Shown one piece after another: positions 6,050 through 13,640 of a stretch of 60,949 nucleotides of DNA. This DNA is from a virus: positions 1 to 60,949 of the IMG/VR virus record IMGVR_UViG_3300034168_000130, one strand, 5' to 3'. The position numbers and the translations under genes are program-made. Positions within the stretch are counted from its first letter, which is position 1. The number at the start of each line of letters is the position of its first letter. Under the pieces are notes generated by a model that was not told the DNA's origin, did not search any database, and saw nothing but the letters and a program-made list of their open reading frames with translations.

Positions 6050-6626
6050 GAAATATGTAGATGATCTAATCTGTGAACACGGGGAAGAGTATCCTTGTGT
6101 CAGTTGGACACGGCTAGTAGAGTGGACATCCATCAGTGATAACATTATGGATAACTGTAGTACACTAGAAGAACTACTGGCAGAGATGATCCAGTACTGG
6201 GAAGAAGATAAAGCCCAGCAACTTCTGAGTAAAGAAGTAGCATCAGGTAAGTATGACAACACTACTGATGTGTTGCCCCCGAAAGTTGGGGCTAAAGAGA
6301 ATACCTCTTTCGTTATACGTACCTTTATCACTAACAAAGCAGGGGTTAGGAGAGACATACAACTAATCTCTACTCCTCACTATGATGAGAAGCACTCTTG
6401 TATGGTGTGTACATACCTTGTGCAAGGTGTCTCCGAGTATACTATAGTATCTGAAGACACTAACAGTATTACTACAGGCTTTGACTTTGCTGATGGTCCT
6501 ATGTATACTGTGGGTGGTGAGTTTAGTAATGGAGTATGGGTTGTTGGTAATATCCTAGAGTTGAAATCGTTTCAACCTAATGTTAAAGGTAGTGTATGTT
6601 GCCACTTAGTGGTAGAAAGTAAATGA
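6030..6626 (+). CDS. Unknown protein, 198 aa, carrying an internal phage promoter
   Basis: The start at 6030 has AAGAAAGG upstream, inside the previous gene. Residues 1-80 are helical and acidic (ending MIQYWEEDKAQQLL); residues 90-198 look like a beta-rich domain (SFVIRTFITN, CTYLVQGVSEY, GVWVVGNIL). I do not recognise either part. The promoter word at 6285 falls at the junction of the two halves and encodes KVGAK, so the coding sequence tolerates the promoter between domains. Confidence 0.7.
   Translation: MVLKNLKKYVDDLICEHGEEYPCVSWTRLVEWTSISDNIMDNCSTLEELLAEMIQYWEEDKAQQLLSKEVASGKYDNTTDVLPPKVGAKENTSFVIRTFITNKAGVRRDIQLISTPHYDEKHSCMVCTYLVQGVSEYTIVSEDTNSITTGFDFADGPMYTVGGEFSNGVWVVGNILELKSFQPNVKGSVCCHLVVESK
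6285..6297 (+). promoter_or_regulatory. Predicted phage RNA polymerase promoter 1
   Basis: GTTGGGGCTAAAG, with the final G as the probable +1. It is one of seven copies of GTTGGGGCTAWA in the genome and the first from the left. It lies inside the 198-aa gene. Downstream come the 115-aa gene, tRNA-Leu, the DUF932 gene and the RNA polymerase gene itself, so the polymerase would amplify its own expression. Confidence 0.8.
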
Positions 6627-6970
6627 TTATGCATCCTATTACAATTGAATTAGAAGATATCATATATAATAACGTCAGTTATGATGTAACTGTAGAGGTT
6701 GAGGGTCATACATCTGAGAATGATGGAGACTCTAAGCAACTGTATCCAGAGATTGACAGTATAGTTGTTACAAGAGTACAATCTATTACTGAAGATGGTC
6801 CATTCGGTAATGAGATTATGCTTGAGCATCGGTCTGATATAGATGCTGATCTCTATACAGCACTGTTGTATATTGTGTCTAATGATTTCAGTATATGTGA
6901 AACATTACTTGAACACATTGCTGAATATGATAGAGATATGGCAGAGTATTCACCTGATAATGAAGAGTGA
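6623..6970 (+). CDS. Unknown acidic protein, 115 aa
   Basis: ATGA overlap with the gene before. Strongly acidic, especially at the C-terminus (EYDRDMAEYSPDNEE), with a beta-strand-like N-terminus. Such small acidic phage proteins are sometimes DNA mimics or inhibitors, but nothing specific supports that here. Followed by tRNA-Leu. Confidence 0.7.
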   Translation: MIMHPITIELEDIIYNNVSYDVTVEVEGHTSENDGDSKQLYPEIDSIVVTRVQSITEDGPFGNEIMLEHRSDIDADLYTALLYIVSNDFSICETLLEHIAEYDRDMAEYSPDNEE

Positions 6971-6977
6971 TAACACA

Positions 6978-7050
6978 GGACTAGTAGACCAATGGCAGAG
7001 TCAATAGATTTAAAATCTATACAGTGTGGGTTCGAGTCCCACCTAGTCTA
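6978..7050 (+). tRNA. tRNA with anticodon UAA (Leu), short variable loop
   Basis: A cloverleaf with acceptor GGACTAG/CTAGTCT (one G-U), D stem GAC/GTC, anticodon stem ATAGA/TCTAT around TTTAAAA, variable loop ACAGT and T stem GTGGG/CCCAC with loop TTCGAGT. The anticodon TAA reads UUA (Leu). Leu tRNAs normally have a long variable arm; this one has five bases, the class I form. It is thus either a derived Leu tRNA or charged with something else. No CCA is encoded. Confidence 0.85.
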
Positions 7051-7116
7051 TTCACCAACTAGTAATGCACGATAAACCTTGTTGGTTTACTGTACATTCT
7101 ATAAGGAGATTCGGAT

Positions 7117-8127
7117 ATGGCGCATGAAATTACAAGTACAGATGGTGCTGTGTTCTATAAGGAACAAGCATGGCATGGGTTGGGTTATACTGTAGAGGAA
7201 GCAATGACTCCTATGGAAGCCTTGAAGATGGCTGGTTTGGATTGGAGGGTTCATAAGACAGTAGGTATTAGGACGTGGGAATCAGATACAGAGGGTGAGT
7301 TTCCCCCTAGTTATTCAGATAAATTTTGCGCCATCCTACGGGATGACACGAATGATATCCTCAGTGTACAATCACCTGACTATCAGGTGGTACAGAACTA
7401 TGAAGTATTCGACTTAGCGTATGCACTAGGTGCTGATGTTAAGATCGAGTCTGCCTTGTCTTTACAAGGTGGTAAGAAGATCATCTGCCTAGTCAAGGGT
7501 GATACCTTTGCTCCCTCTAACAGTGGGAATGATTCTATCACACAGTACCTTGCCTTGCTGTCTTCACATGACGGTACTATTGCATTGAGTGGACTGCCAA
7601 CATCAGTACGAATTGTATGCATGAATACATTAAAGATGGCATTAGGTAGGGCTAAGAAGAATATGATTCGCTTTACCCATACAGGTAACATGGAGGATAA
7701 GAAGTCTCAGATGCGTCTTGCCTTAGAGCAGTATGCTAATACTGGTAAGTTCTTTAAGGAACAGGTTAACATCCTGTCAAATGCCTCCCTTAATACGGAA
7801 CAGATTCAGAAGTTCTTCCTCAGTGTATATGAGTTATTAGAATCACCTATCGTGGCTAACCCACAGACAGAGAAGGAGTATAAGAACTATCTTAATGCTA
7901 CTGTCTTAGTATCTAAGTGGAGTGCTGGGTTTGATGAAGAGCGTAAGGAATTGAATGCCCCTGCTAGTGCATGGATGGCAGTCAATGCTGTTACTAGAGA
8001 ACTGCAACATCGTATCCCTGTTAAGGGACGTAAGACTGGATGGGAGAACAGAGCATACAACAACCTAATGGGATCTAATCAAGATGATTCTATTGCGGTT
8101 GCTAATCATGCTCTTGCTTGGTGTTGA
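7117..8127 (+). CDS. DUF932 phage/plasmid-like protein, 336 aa
   Basis: A typical DUF932 (phage/plasmid-related, TIGR03299-type) start: AHEI..., FYKEQAWHGLG, then SPDYQVVQNYEVFDL near residue 90, the conserved VRIVCMNTL near residue 165 and a helical C-terminal part. The length is normal for the family. The molecular role is unknown; homologs occur next to replication and recombination genes in phages and plasmids. AAGGAGA lies before the start. The gene sits between tRNA-Leu and the RNA polymerase gene, separated from the latter by a perfect palindrome. Confidence 0.88.
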   Translation: MAHEITSTDGAVFYKEQAWHGLGYTVEEAMTPMEALKMAGLDWRVHKTVGIRTWESDTEGEFPPSYSDKFCAILRDDTNDILSVQSPDYQVVQNYEVFDLAYALGADVKIESALSLQGGKKIICLVKGDTFAPSNSGNDSITQYLALLSSHDGTIALSGLPTSVRIVCMNTLKMALGRAKKNMIRFTHTGNMEDKKSQMRLALEQYANTGKFFKEQVNILSNASLNTEQIQKFFLSVYELLESPIVANPQTEKEYKNYLNATVLVSKWSAGFDEERKELNAPASAWMAVNAVTRELQHRIPVKGRKTGWENRAYNNLMGSNQDDSIAVANHALAWC

Positions 8128-8154
8128 TAGTGCGGTAATTAATGCGTCGAATAC

Positions 8155-8184
8155 GGGGCATCCATAGTATACTATGGATGCCCC
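8155..8184. other. Perfect 30-bp palindrome before the RNA polymerase gene
   Basis: GGGGCATCCATAGTA (8155-8169) is followed directly by its exact reverse complement (8170-8184). There is no spacer and no U-tract. As RNA it would form a strong hairpin 30 bases upstream of the polymerase start; as DNA it could bind a dimeric protein. An RNase III site or a control element for the polymerase gene are the likeliest readings. Confidence 0.85.
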
Positions 8185-8213
8185 TTAGCATCCATAATAT
8201 ACGGAGTTACACT

Positions 8214-10682
8214 ATGAGTAAATGGAATCAATTATCTATTGAAGAAAAAGATAAGCGTACTACATTACAAGTACTTGCTGAGGAAGAGATGCTTGCCATC
8301 TCTGACCGTAAGTATTGGCAGGAGTATGATGTAGCCCCTGATGAGGGGTATCCTGAACAATCTCTGTTAGATACCTGTGTTATTAATCTTACTCCATTGT
8401 TTCAAGAGTGGATAGATTACTCTGCTAAGAACACTAAGACTCCTGCTTGGGCACTACCCTTGTTTGGTGTGGGTGCAGGTAAGATGGCTGACATCACGGT
8501 ACGATGTCTTATATTGGAATGGTTTAATTCTAGTATGTGGGATAAGAAGACAGAGTTTGAAACTGTTGCACTGCCTACGGCACAGCACATAGCACACGCT
8601 ATTGCTGATATGGTCATCAACATTGTATCCTATCAACAGACTAAACAATTCTTTAGAGAAGACTGGCTAAAGCAGTCACACTATCAGAAGAACTGGTCAC
8701 CCAAAAGGTGTAAAGCATTTGTAGAAAAGATGGGTGGTCTTAACAAGACATCCTTTACTCGTAAGAATAGAGAAGACTTTGGTCATCATATGCTCAGGAT
8801 TGTAGAGAAGTCTAATGTTATTGTATTGTCTAACAATCGTAGGCATACAGGTAAACGTTGGTGTGACCGTGTTGTTGTGTCCTTTACTGATGTAGTATTA
8901 CAAGAGTTAAACAAGCGACATACTGATATGATTGCTATGGCTGCACTGTTGTATAGACCTATGCTAGTGCCACCTGTACCACATACCACTACATCATCTG
9001 GTGGTAATCTATTGGCGTATGTTCGTAAGCCTGTGGTTCAAAGGTTTAAAGATATTATGTGGGATGAGAAGGTAATCCAAAAGGGATCTACTCCATCTGA
9101 TATGGTCATTGATGGGTTGAATGCAATGATGCATACTGAGTGGACTGTTAATGGACGGGTGTATGAGGTTATGAATACACTGTTTAGAAACAATACTAGA
9201 GCATGTAACTTACCCGCCTATGAGTTCGCTGCCTTTGATTACTCTATGCCTTACCCTAAAGATGGGACTAAAGAAGAGAAAGCAATGTGGTGTGGTCACA
9301 AACAAGACTCGTACTCGTCTTGGTATAAAGAAGAGAGAGCACGTGGACGTATGCTAGTACGGCTCAAGTTGGCTAAAGATATGATGAGACATGGGTTCTT
9401 CTATCAACTGTATACCTGTGACTTTAGAGGTAGAGCAAATGCATCGTGTGATTTACTATCACCACAATCATCTGACTTTGATAGAGGATTAGTATGCTTT
9501 GCCAATGATGCTAAGCAAACTAACAGTGGTATATACTGGCTTAAGGTACACTTAGCAAACTTATTTGATCACGATAAGGATACATTCACCAATAGAATTA
9601 AATGGGTAGATGATAACATTGAGATGTTTAAACGTATCAATGAAGATCCTTATGCTAACCTAAGTTTATGGATGTCTGATAAGAAGAAGAAGAACCCATC
9701 CTTCCAACGGTTGGCTGCTATCTTTGACTTACTCAGGACAGATGGTCTTACTTCAGTACCTGTACAGATGGATGGTAGTTGTAATGGTGTTCAACATTGG
9801 GCTGCCCTTATGAAGGCAGATGAGTTGGCTGATATGGTTAACTTAACTACGACACCAGTACCACAAGACCTATATCAGTATGTTGCAGACTTAGTAACTG
9901 AACTGATGATAGAAGATCAAGAGAATGATACTAAGTCTGGGCTATGGGCAAAACAATTCTTAATACAATGGAATAATTATATCCATCGTAATGTTGTTAA
10001 GAGGGCTGTAATGACAGACCCATATGGTGTCACTCTATTTGGTATTCGACGGTACTGTAAGAGTGAAGGTCATCTTGATTGGGTTACTAAAGATAAGATT
10101 GCTGGAGCTGTAATGGAACTAGCATCCTTCATTGACAAAGCCCTTAAGGGAACTTTAGTAGAACCCAACAAGGGTAAGGTATGGCTTAAGGTTGTATCGG
10201 ATATGTCTTCTGAGTTATCTAAGAACATGGAATGGACTACGCCGTGTGGTTTCCATGTAGTACATCAATACTATGAGATCATATCAAGACGATCTGTTAC
10301 TAAGTTATTTAACATGAAAGAGTTATACTTTGGGTATCCCGACAGGGATTCTATTGATCCAAGACAAGTAAACCTAGCAATCAGTCCTAATTATATACAC
10401 TCATTAGATGCAAGTCATATGTGGTGTACGATGAGAAGGATGACGTTAGTTGGTATCTCCTCATTCAGTATGGTGCATGACAGTTATGGATGTCATGCCC
10501 CCTATGTATCTCTTATGAGAGAGTTTACTAAAGAAGAGTTCCATACTATGCATAAACTACCTTTATTAGAGATGCTTAGGAAAGAATTAGAATCTATTCT
10601 CAAGGTTCCGTTACCTGAGATACCACAACAAGGTGAGTTTAACATTAACAAAGTGTTAGAAGCGGAGTACTTATTCCAATGA
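8214..10682 (+). CDS. T7-type single-subunit DNA-directed RNA polymerase, 822 aa
   Basis: It transcribes the middle and late phage genes from its own promoters. The catalytic landmarks of T7 RNA polymerase are all present: MDGSCNGVQHW with D520 (T7 D537), KRAVMTDPYG with K596 and Y604 (T7 K631 and Y639, same spacing of eight), PNYIHSLDASHM, and MVHDSYG with D756 (T7 D812). The start at 8214 (MSKWNQLS) has GGAG upstream; an in-frame ATG at 8142 lies before the palindrome and would add 24 residues with no family match. Length is slightly below T7 (883). The stop overlaps the next gene by an ATGA-type junction. Confidence 0.96.
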   Translation: MSKWNQLSIEEKDKRTTLQVLAEEEMLAISDRKYWQEYDVAPDEGYPEQSLLDTCVINLTPLFQEWIDYSAKNTKTPAWALPLFGVGAGKMADITVRCLILEWFNSSMWDKKTEFETVALPTAQHIAHAIADMVINIVSYQQTKQFFREDWLKQSHYQKNWSPKRCKAFVEKMGGLNKTSFTRKNREDFGHHMLRIVEKSNVIVLSNNRRHTGKRWCDRVVVSFTDVVLQELNKRHTDMIAMAALLYRPMLVPPVPHTTTSSGGNLLAYVRKPVVQRFKDIMWDEKVIQKGSTPSDMVIDGLNAMMHTEWTVNGRVYEVMNTLFRNNTRACNLPAYEFAAFDYSMPYPKDGTKEEKAMWCGHKQDSYSSWYKEERARGRMLVRLKLAKDMMRHGFFYQLYTCDFRGRANASCDLLSPQSSDFDRGLVCFANDAKQTNSGIYWLKVHLANLFDHDKDTFTNRIKWVDDNIEMFKRINEDPYANLSLWMSDKKKKNPSFQRLAAIFDLLRTDGLTSVPVQMDGSCNGVQHWAALMKADELADMVNLTTTPVPQDLYQYVADLVTELMIEDQENDTKSGLWAKQFLIQWNNYIHRNVVKRAVMTDPYGVTLFGIRRYCKSEGHLDWVTKDKIAGAVMELASFIDKALKGTLVEPNKGKVWLKVVSDMSSELSKNMEWTTPCGFHVVHQYYEIISRRSVTKLFNMKELYFGYPDRDSIDPRQVNLAISPNYIHSLDASHMWCTMRRMTLVGISSFSMVHDSYGCHAPYVSLMREFTKEEFHTMHKLPLLEMLRKELESILKVPLPEIPQQGEFNINKVLEAEYLFQ

Positions 10683-10933
10683 GTAAAAAAATGTATCGTA
10701 TTGCATCTGAAGGGGATATGGAAGATGTTCTTAAGGTATTTATTACCCTTAGTAAAAGTAAGGTTAAGCAGAAGACCATAAACATACAAGTACCAACAGA
10801 TAAATTCAGTGACATTATATTGTTTAATGTCAACAGGGCTTTTAGACAATATGATCTAGGAGACCCTACAAATTACCATGTTCATATTTTTGTAGAGAAA
10901 GGAAACGATGAGCAAAGTATTGATTATAGGTGA
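10679..10933 (+). CDS. Unknown protein, 84 aa
   Basis: Starts inside the stop of the polymerase gene and overlaps the next gene by 26 bases. Basic N-terminal half, mixed C-terminus. Its coupling to the polymerase gene hints at co-expression; no motif tells its role. In T7 the corresponding place holds small genes such as 1.1. Confidence 0.65.
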   Translation: MSKKMYRIASEGDMEDVLKVFITLSKSKVKQKTINIQVPTDKFSDIILFNVNRAFRQYDLGDPTNYHVHIFVEKGNDEQSIDYR

Positions 10934-11570
10934 TACACATTTTCCAGCGTGTCATTCACAGTATCTTAAGTTTGTACAAGGTATTTATAAAAAGTATTCT
11001 TGTAACAGTGTTGTTCATATTGGAGATGTTGTAGACCACCATGCTATATCCTTCCATAAAAAACACCCTGATGCACAAGATGCTACTGCTGAGTATAAGA
11101 AAGCTGTGTTAGATATAGCTAAGTGGTACAGTGTATTCCCTAAACTTAGGGTATGCATTGGAAACCATGACGAACGAGTGTATCGTTTGAATGCTGATGT
11201 TGGTATTCCCTCGTTCTATATCAAGGGATACTCAGAAGTCTATGGTACTAAAGGATGGACATGGGACTACAGTTTTATTATTGATGGCGTGTACTACACA
11301 CACGGTACTGGTAGTGGTGGTTTAAACCCAAGCTTTAACCAAGCAAAATCAAGAGCAATCTCTTGTGTAATGGGTCATCACCACAGCATAGCTGGTATCA
11401 ACTGGTTGGTTGGACCAACCACAAGATACTTTGGTATGGATATAGGTTGTGGCGTAAACAACAACCACTTAGGATTTAGTTATGGTAAGAACCACCTTAA
11501 GAAACCAGTGGTATCATGTGGTGTAGTGATAGATGGCAAGCACCCCTACCTAGAAGTTATGGATCTATGA
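10908..11570 (+). CDS. Calcineurin-like metallophosphoesterase, 220 aa
   Basis: The metal-binding motifs of the superfamily appear in order: GDTH (D9, H11), GDVVD (D40, D43), GNHDE (N86, H87), an isolated H in YYTHGTG near residue 130, and GHHH near residue 160. Two metal ions are expected. The substrate cannot be read from sequence; phage relatives include nucleases, protein phosphatases and cyclic-nucleotide phosphodiesterases. The ribosome binding site is GAAAGGA. The C-terminus overlaps the next start by ATGA. Confidence 0.85.
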   Translation: MSKVLIIGDTHFPACHSQYLKFVQGIYKKYSCNSVVHIGDVVDHHAISFHKKHPDAQDATAEYKKAVLDIAKWYSVFPKLRVCIGNHDERVYRLNADVGIPSFYIKGYSEVYGTKGWTWDYSFIIDGVYYTHGTGSGGLNPSFNQAKSRAISCVMGHHHSIAGINWLVGPTTRYFGMDIGCGVNNNHLGFSYGKNHLKKPVVSCGVVIDGKHPYLEVMDL

Positions 11571-11878
11571 AAAAAATTAAAGACACAATTGTTAGAAAGG
11601 AATCCTTCTTAAAGGATATAATACTACCATACAAGATACCACAACTAGTAAAGATTTTGTGGGTAGATGCTTATACCATAGGAGGAGAAGAGTGGCTTGA
11701 TAAAGATAAAGCAAAGCTTTATGCTAAAGAACCACTACCCTATATGATAACAGTTGGCTTTGTACTTTATATGGATTCAGATCAAGTATCTATAACTAAT
11801 ACAGTAGGTCCAGGAGAAACAGCACAAGTTAATAAGATACCCAAGCGTATGGTTATCAGTATGGAAACGCTCCACTAA
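11567..11878 (+). CDS. Unknown protein, 103 aa
   Basis: The start is set at 11567 (ATGA overlap, MKKIKDTIVRK); the frame runs back to 11516 but that part only shadows the phosphoesterase gene. Basic N-terminus, then a beta-rich part (PYMITVGFVLYMDS...). No family is recognised. The gene ends two bases before a predicted phage promoter. Confidence 0.7.
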   Translation: MKKIKDTIVRKESFLKDIILPYKIPQLVKILWVDAYTIGGEEWLDKDKAKLYAKEPLPYMITVGFVLYMDSDQVSITNTVGPGETAQVNKIPKRMVISMETLH

Positions 11879-11879
11879 A

Positions 11880-11892
11880 GTTGGGGCTAAAG
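11880..11892 (+). promoter_or_regulatory. Predicted phage RNA polymerase promoter 2
   Basis: GTTGGGGCTAAAG, identical over 13 bases to promoter 1 at 6285, lies in the intergenic space right after a stop codon and 38 bases before the 29-aa gene. It would drive the ssDNA-binding protein and RusA genes up to the terminator at 13119. Confidence 0.85.
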
Positions 11893-11929
11893 AAGATTCA
11901 ATTTATTCACCCCGTTTAAGAAAGAACAA

Positions 11930-12019
11930 ATGAAAGCTAAGAAACCAGTAAAGAAATCAGCTAAGAAACCAGCCGCTAAGAAGGCTATGAAGCCAATGTA
12001 TGGGAAGGGAGGTTATTAA
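11930..12019 (+). CDS. Very basic 29-aa peptide
   Basis: Open frame from ATG 11930 to TAA 12017-12019; the stop overlaps the next start (TAATG). The product is built of Lys, Ala and Pro (MKAKKPVKKSAKK...) and ends in a Gly/Tyr tail, like the lysine-alanine tails of histone H1-type DNA binders. It is the first gene behind promoter 2 and precedes the probable ssDNA-binding protein, so a nucleic-acid-binding role is likely but unproven. The coupling to the next gene argues that it is translated. Confidence 0.6.
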   Translation: MKAKKPVKKSAKKPAAKKAMKPMYGKGGY

Positions 12020-12231
12020 TGGAAATGGAATCTAATGTAAACCCAAATACACTTGCTCCTGAGCAAGTACCAGCTGTCCGTAGTGACAGTGTATGCAATT
12101 ACCTAGGTAATTTAGCAGGTGTTCTCAGTTCAATTGTGGTTGATATTAATGCACAAATTGCATCTATCAAACGCATCTCGCAAACTACACAAGAAGAAGG
12201 AGTCAGTAATGACAACAGCCAAGAAGCCTAA
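12019..12231 (+). CDS. Unknown protein, 70 aa
   Basis: GGGAGG lies before the TAATG start, and the 3' end overlaps the next gene by 23 bases. Residues 28-55 (NYLGNLAGVLSSIVVDINAQIASIKRI) form a mildly hydrophobic amphipathic helix. No family is recognised. Confidence 0.65.
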   Translation: MEMESNVNPNTLAPEQVPAVRSDSVCNYLGNLAGVLSSIVVDINAQIASIKRISQTTQEEGVSNDNSQEA

Positions 12232-12733
12232 TCGAATCTCACAGTTTACAACAATGACATTAGAAACTAAGTGGAGTAATTTACTTAAGCCTGATGTTGC
12301 ATTTGGAGAAGGTAGTGCTAATCACAACATCACTGTTGTTGTTGATGCAGAGTTACAAAAAACTTTAGATACTATTCTAAAGACGAGTGGTGCTAAGAAG
12401 ATCAATGGTTTAAGGGAGGTTGATAATGTTGTTACGTTTAAAGCTAAGTCTAAAGTCCATGTGGATTCAGGTAAGTTTCCTTGTGTTGACTCTTTGGGTC
12501 AACCTACTGACATCGTCCCATTCGGTGGTGACAAGGTTCGTCTCAAGCTTGCGCCGATGGTTCTGACTAGAGATAATTCCTTATCTATCTACTTGAATGG
12601 TATTCAGGTTGTGGAAAAGAATACTACCTTCACTAAGGGTAGTGACTTTGCTGCAGTAGAGGGTGGCTTTGTTGGGGGATCAACAAAGAAGGATGATCTA
12701 ACAGATCAAGCTGACAGTGACCTCCCCTACTAA
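12209..12733 (+). CDS. Probable single-stranded DNA-binding protein, 174 aa
   Basis: The position (between the polymerase and the resolvase/primase genes), the size, the beta-rich body and the acidic C-terminal tail ending in an aromatic residue (DDLTDQADSDLPY) fit phage ssDNA-binding proteins such as T7 gp2.5, whose acidic tail contacts polymerase and helicase. The start at 12209 has GAAGGAG upstream. I do not see a diagnostic motif, so the call rests on context and tail. It overlaps the RusA gene by 17 bases. Confidence 0.7.
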   Translation: MTTAKKPNRISQFTTMTLETKWSNLLKPDVAFGEGSANHNITVVVDAELQKTLDTILKTSGAKKINGLREVDNVVTFKAKSKVHVDSGKFPCVDSLGQPTDIVPFGGDKVRLKLAPMVLTRDNSLSIYLNGIQVVEKNTTFTKGSDFAAVEGGFVGGSTKKDDLTDQADSDLPY

Positions 12734-13112
12734 GAAGGTATTGGAGTGGCAGTTCAATATTAACCCCGTAGCTGCAAGCAGACCACGGGTATCAAGGTGG
12801 GGTGCATTCTATGTAGGAACATATAAAGTGTTTCGTGAGATTGCTGCTGAGGCTGTATGGAATACCATTGGAAATGGGTTCGTACCTCTCAGTAATTCCT
12901 TATCAGTTTCTATAGAGTTATATATAAAACGACCTAAGAAGACTGATAAGGAATACCCTAGACCAGATATTGATAACTTTGCCAAGGCAATTTTAGATAC
13001 CATGAATGGTAAGATATGGGAAGATGATACTCAAATCATCAGCCTGTATGTAACTAAACAGTGGGCTGAAAAAGATTCAGAGGGATACTTTATATTGTCA
13101 GTTAGTAATTAA
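12717..13112 (+). CDS. RusA-like Holliday junction resolvase, 131 aa
   Basis: The RusA signature is clear: PRPDIDNFAKAILDTMNG (D84, D86, K90) followed by WEDDTQI (D103, D104), plus an N-terminal PRVSR basic patch. RusA enzymes are dimeric, Mg-dependent endonucleases that resolve four-way junctions. T7 uses endonuclease I (gp3) for this and for trimming branched concatemers before packaging; here RusA seems to take its place. It is the last gene before an intrinsic terminator. Confidence 0.9.
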   Translation: MTSPTKKVLEWQFNINPVAASRPRVSRWGAFYVGTYKVFREIAAEAVWNTIGNGFVPLSNSLSVSIELYIKRPKKTDKEYPRPDIDNFAKAILDTMNGKIWEDDTQIISLYVTKQWAEKDSEGYFILSVSN

Positions 13113-13118
13113 TGGTAG

Positions 13119-13159
13119 GGGAAACACAAGAAAATCTCTTGTGTTTCCCTTACTTTTTT
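13119..13159 (+). terminator. Intrinsic terminator after the resolvase gene
   Basis: GGGAAACACAAGA (13119-13131) pairs perfectly with 13137-13149 around AAATC, followed by TTACTTTTTT. It is a 13-bp stem with a U-rich tail, placed six bases after the resolvase stop codon. Confidence 0.9.
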
Positions 13160-13173
13160 CTTTAAGGAGCTAC

Positions 13174-13440
13174 ATGAAGAATGCAAATGGTAAGGGCGAT
13201 AGCTATCGCAAGGTAGATCAGAAGCAGTATGATAAGAACTATGCTAAAGCGTTTAAGAAGAAGAAAGCTAACGACACTACAGTGTCGCAACTATCCTTTG
13301 CTATATGGCTTGAGTATATTATAGCAGCCATCTCAGCAATGCAAACTAAGAAGGTTGTTAAAAAAGGTATAGCACAAGCAAAGAAGGGTAAGTTTAGTAA
13401 GAATCCACCTAAGATATTACTTAAGAAGAAAAAGAAATGA
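13174..13440 (+). CDS. Unknown basic protein, 88 aa
   Basis: The start at 13174 has TAAGGAG upstream; the earlier in-frame ATG (13141) lies inside the terminator stem. Very lysine-rich at both ends, with a hydrophobic middle (residues 42-58, LSFAIWLEYIIAAISAM) that could be a membrane or amphipathic helix. C-terminus KKKKK. Function unknown. Confidence 0.7.
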   Translation: MKNANGKGDSYRKVDQKQYDKNYAKAFKKKKANDTTVSQLSFAIWLEYIIAAISAMQTKKVVKKGIAQAKKGKFSKNPPKILLKKKKK

Positions 13441-13640
13441 ATGATAAACAACCAATCGGTATATGGGTAACAGGTAAATGGGGTAAGCATGGTTGGCTAG
13501 AAGAATCACTAGGTACACCCACAACTTTTAAATCTTTAGTAGATGCTAAGGATTGGATCAGAGTAAACGCTGTTCATAAGGAGTATTATGAACCCAAAAT
13601 TTTACCAAAAAAACTTAAGGAGGATATTGAATGGATATAA
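13437..13640 (+). CDS. Unknown protein, 67 aa
   Basis: ATGA overlap with the gene before and a ten-base overlap with the primase-helicase gene. Trp-rich (WVTGKWGKHGWLEE), soluble. Not recognised. Confidence 0.65.
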   Translation: MNDKQPIGIWVTGKWGKHGWLEESLGTPTTFKSLVDAKDWIRVNAVHKEYYEPKILPKKLKEDIEWI

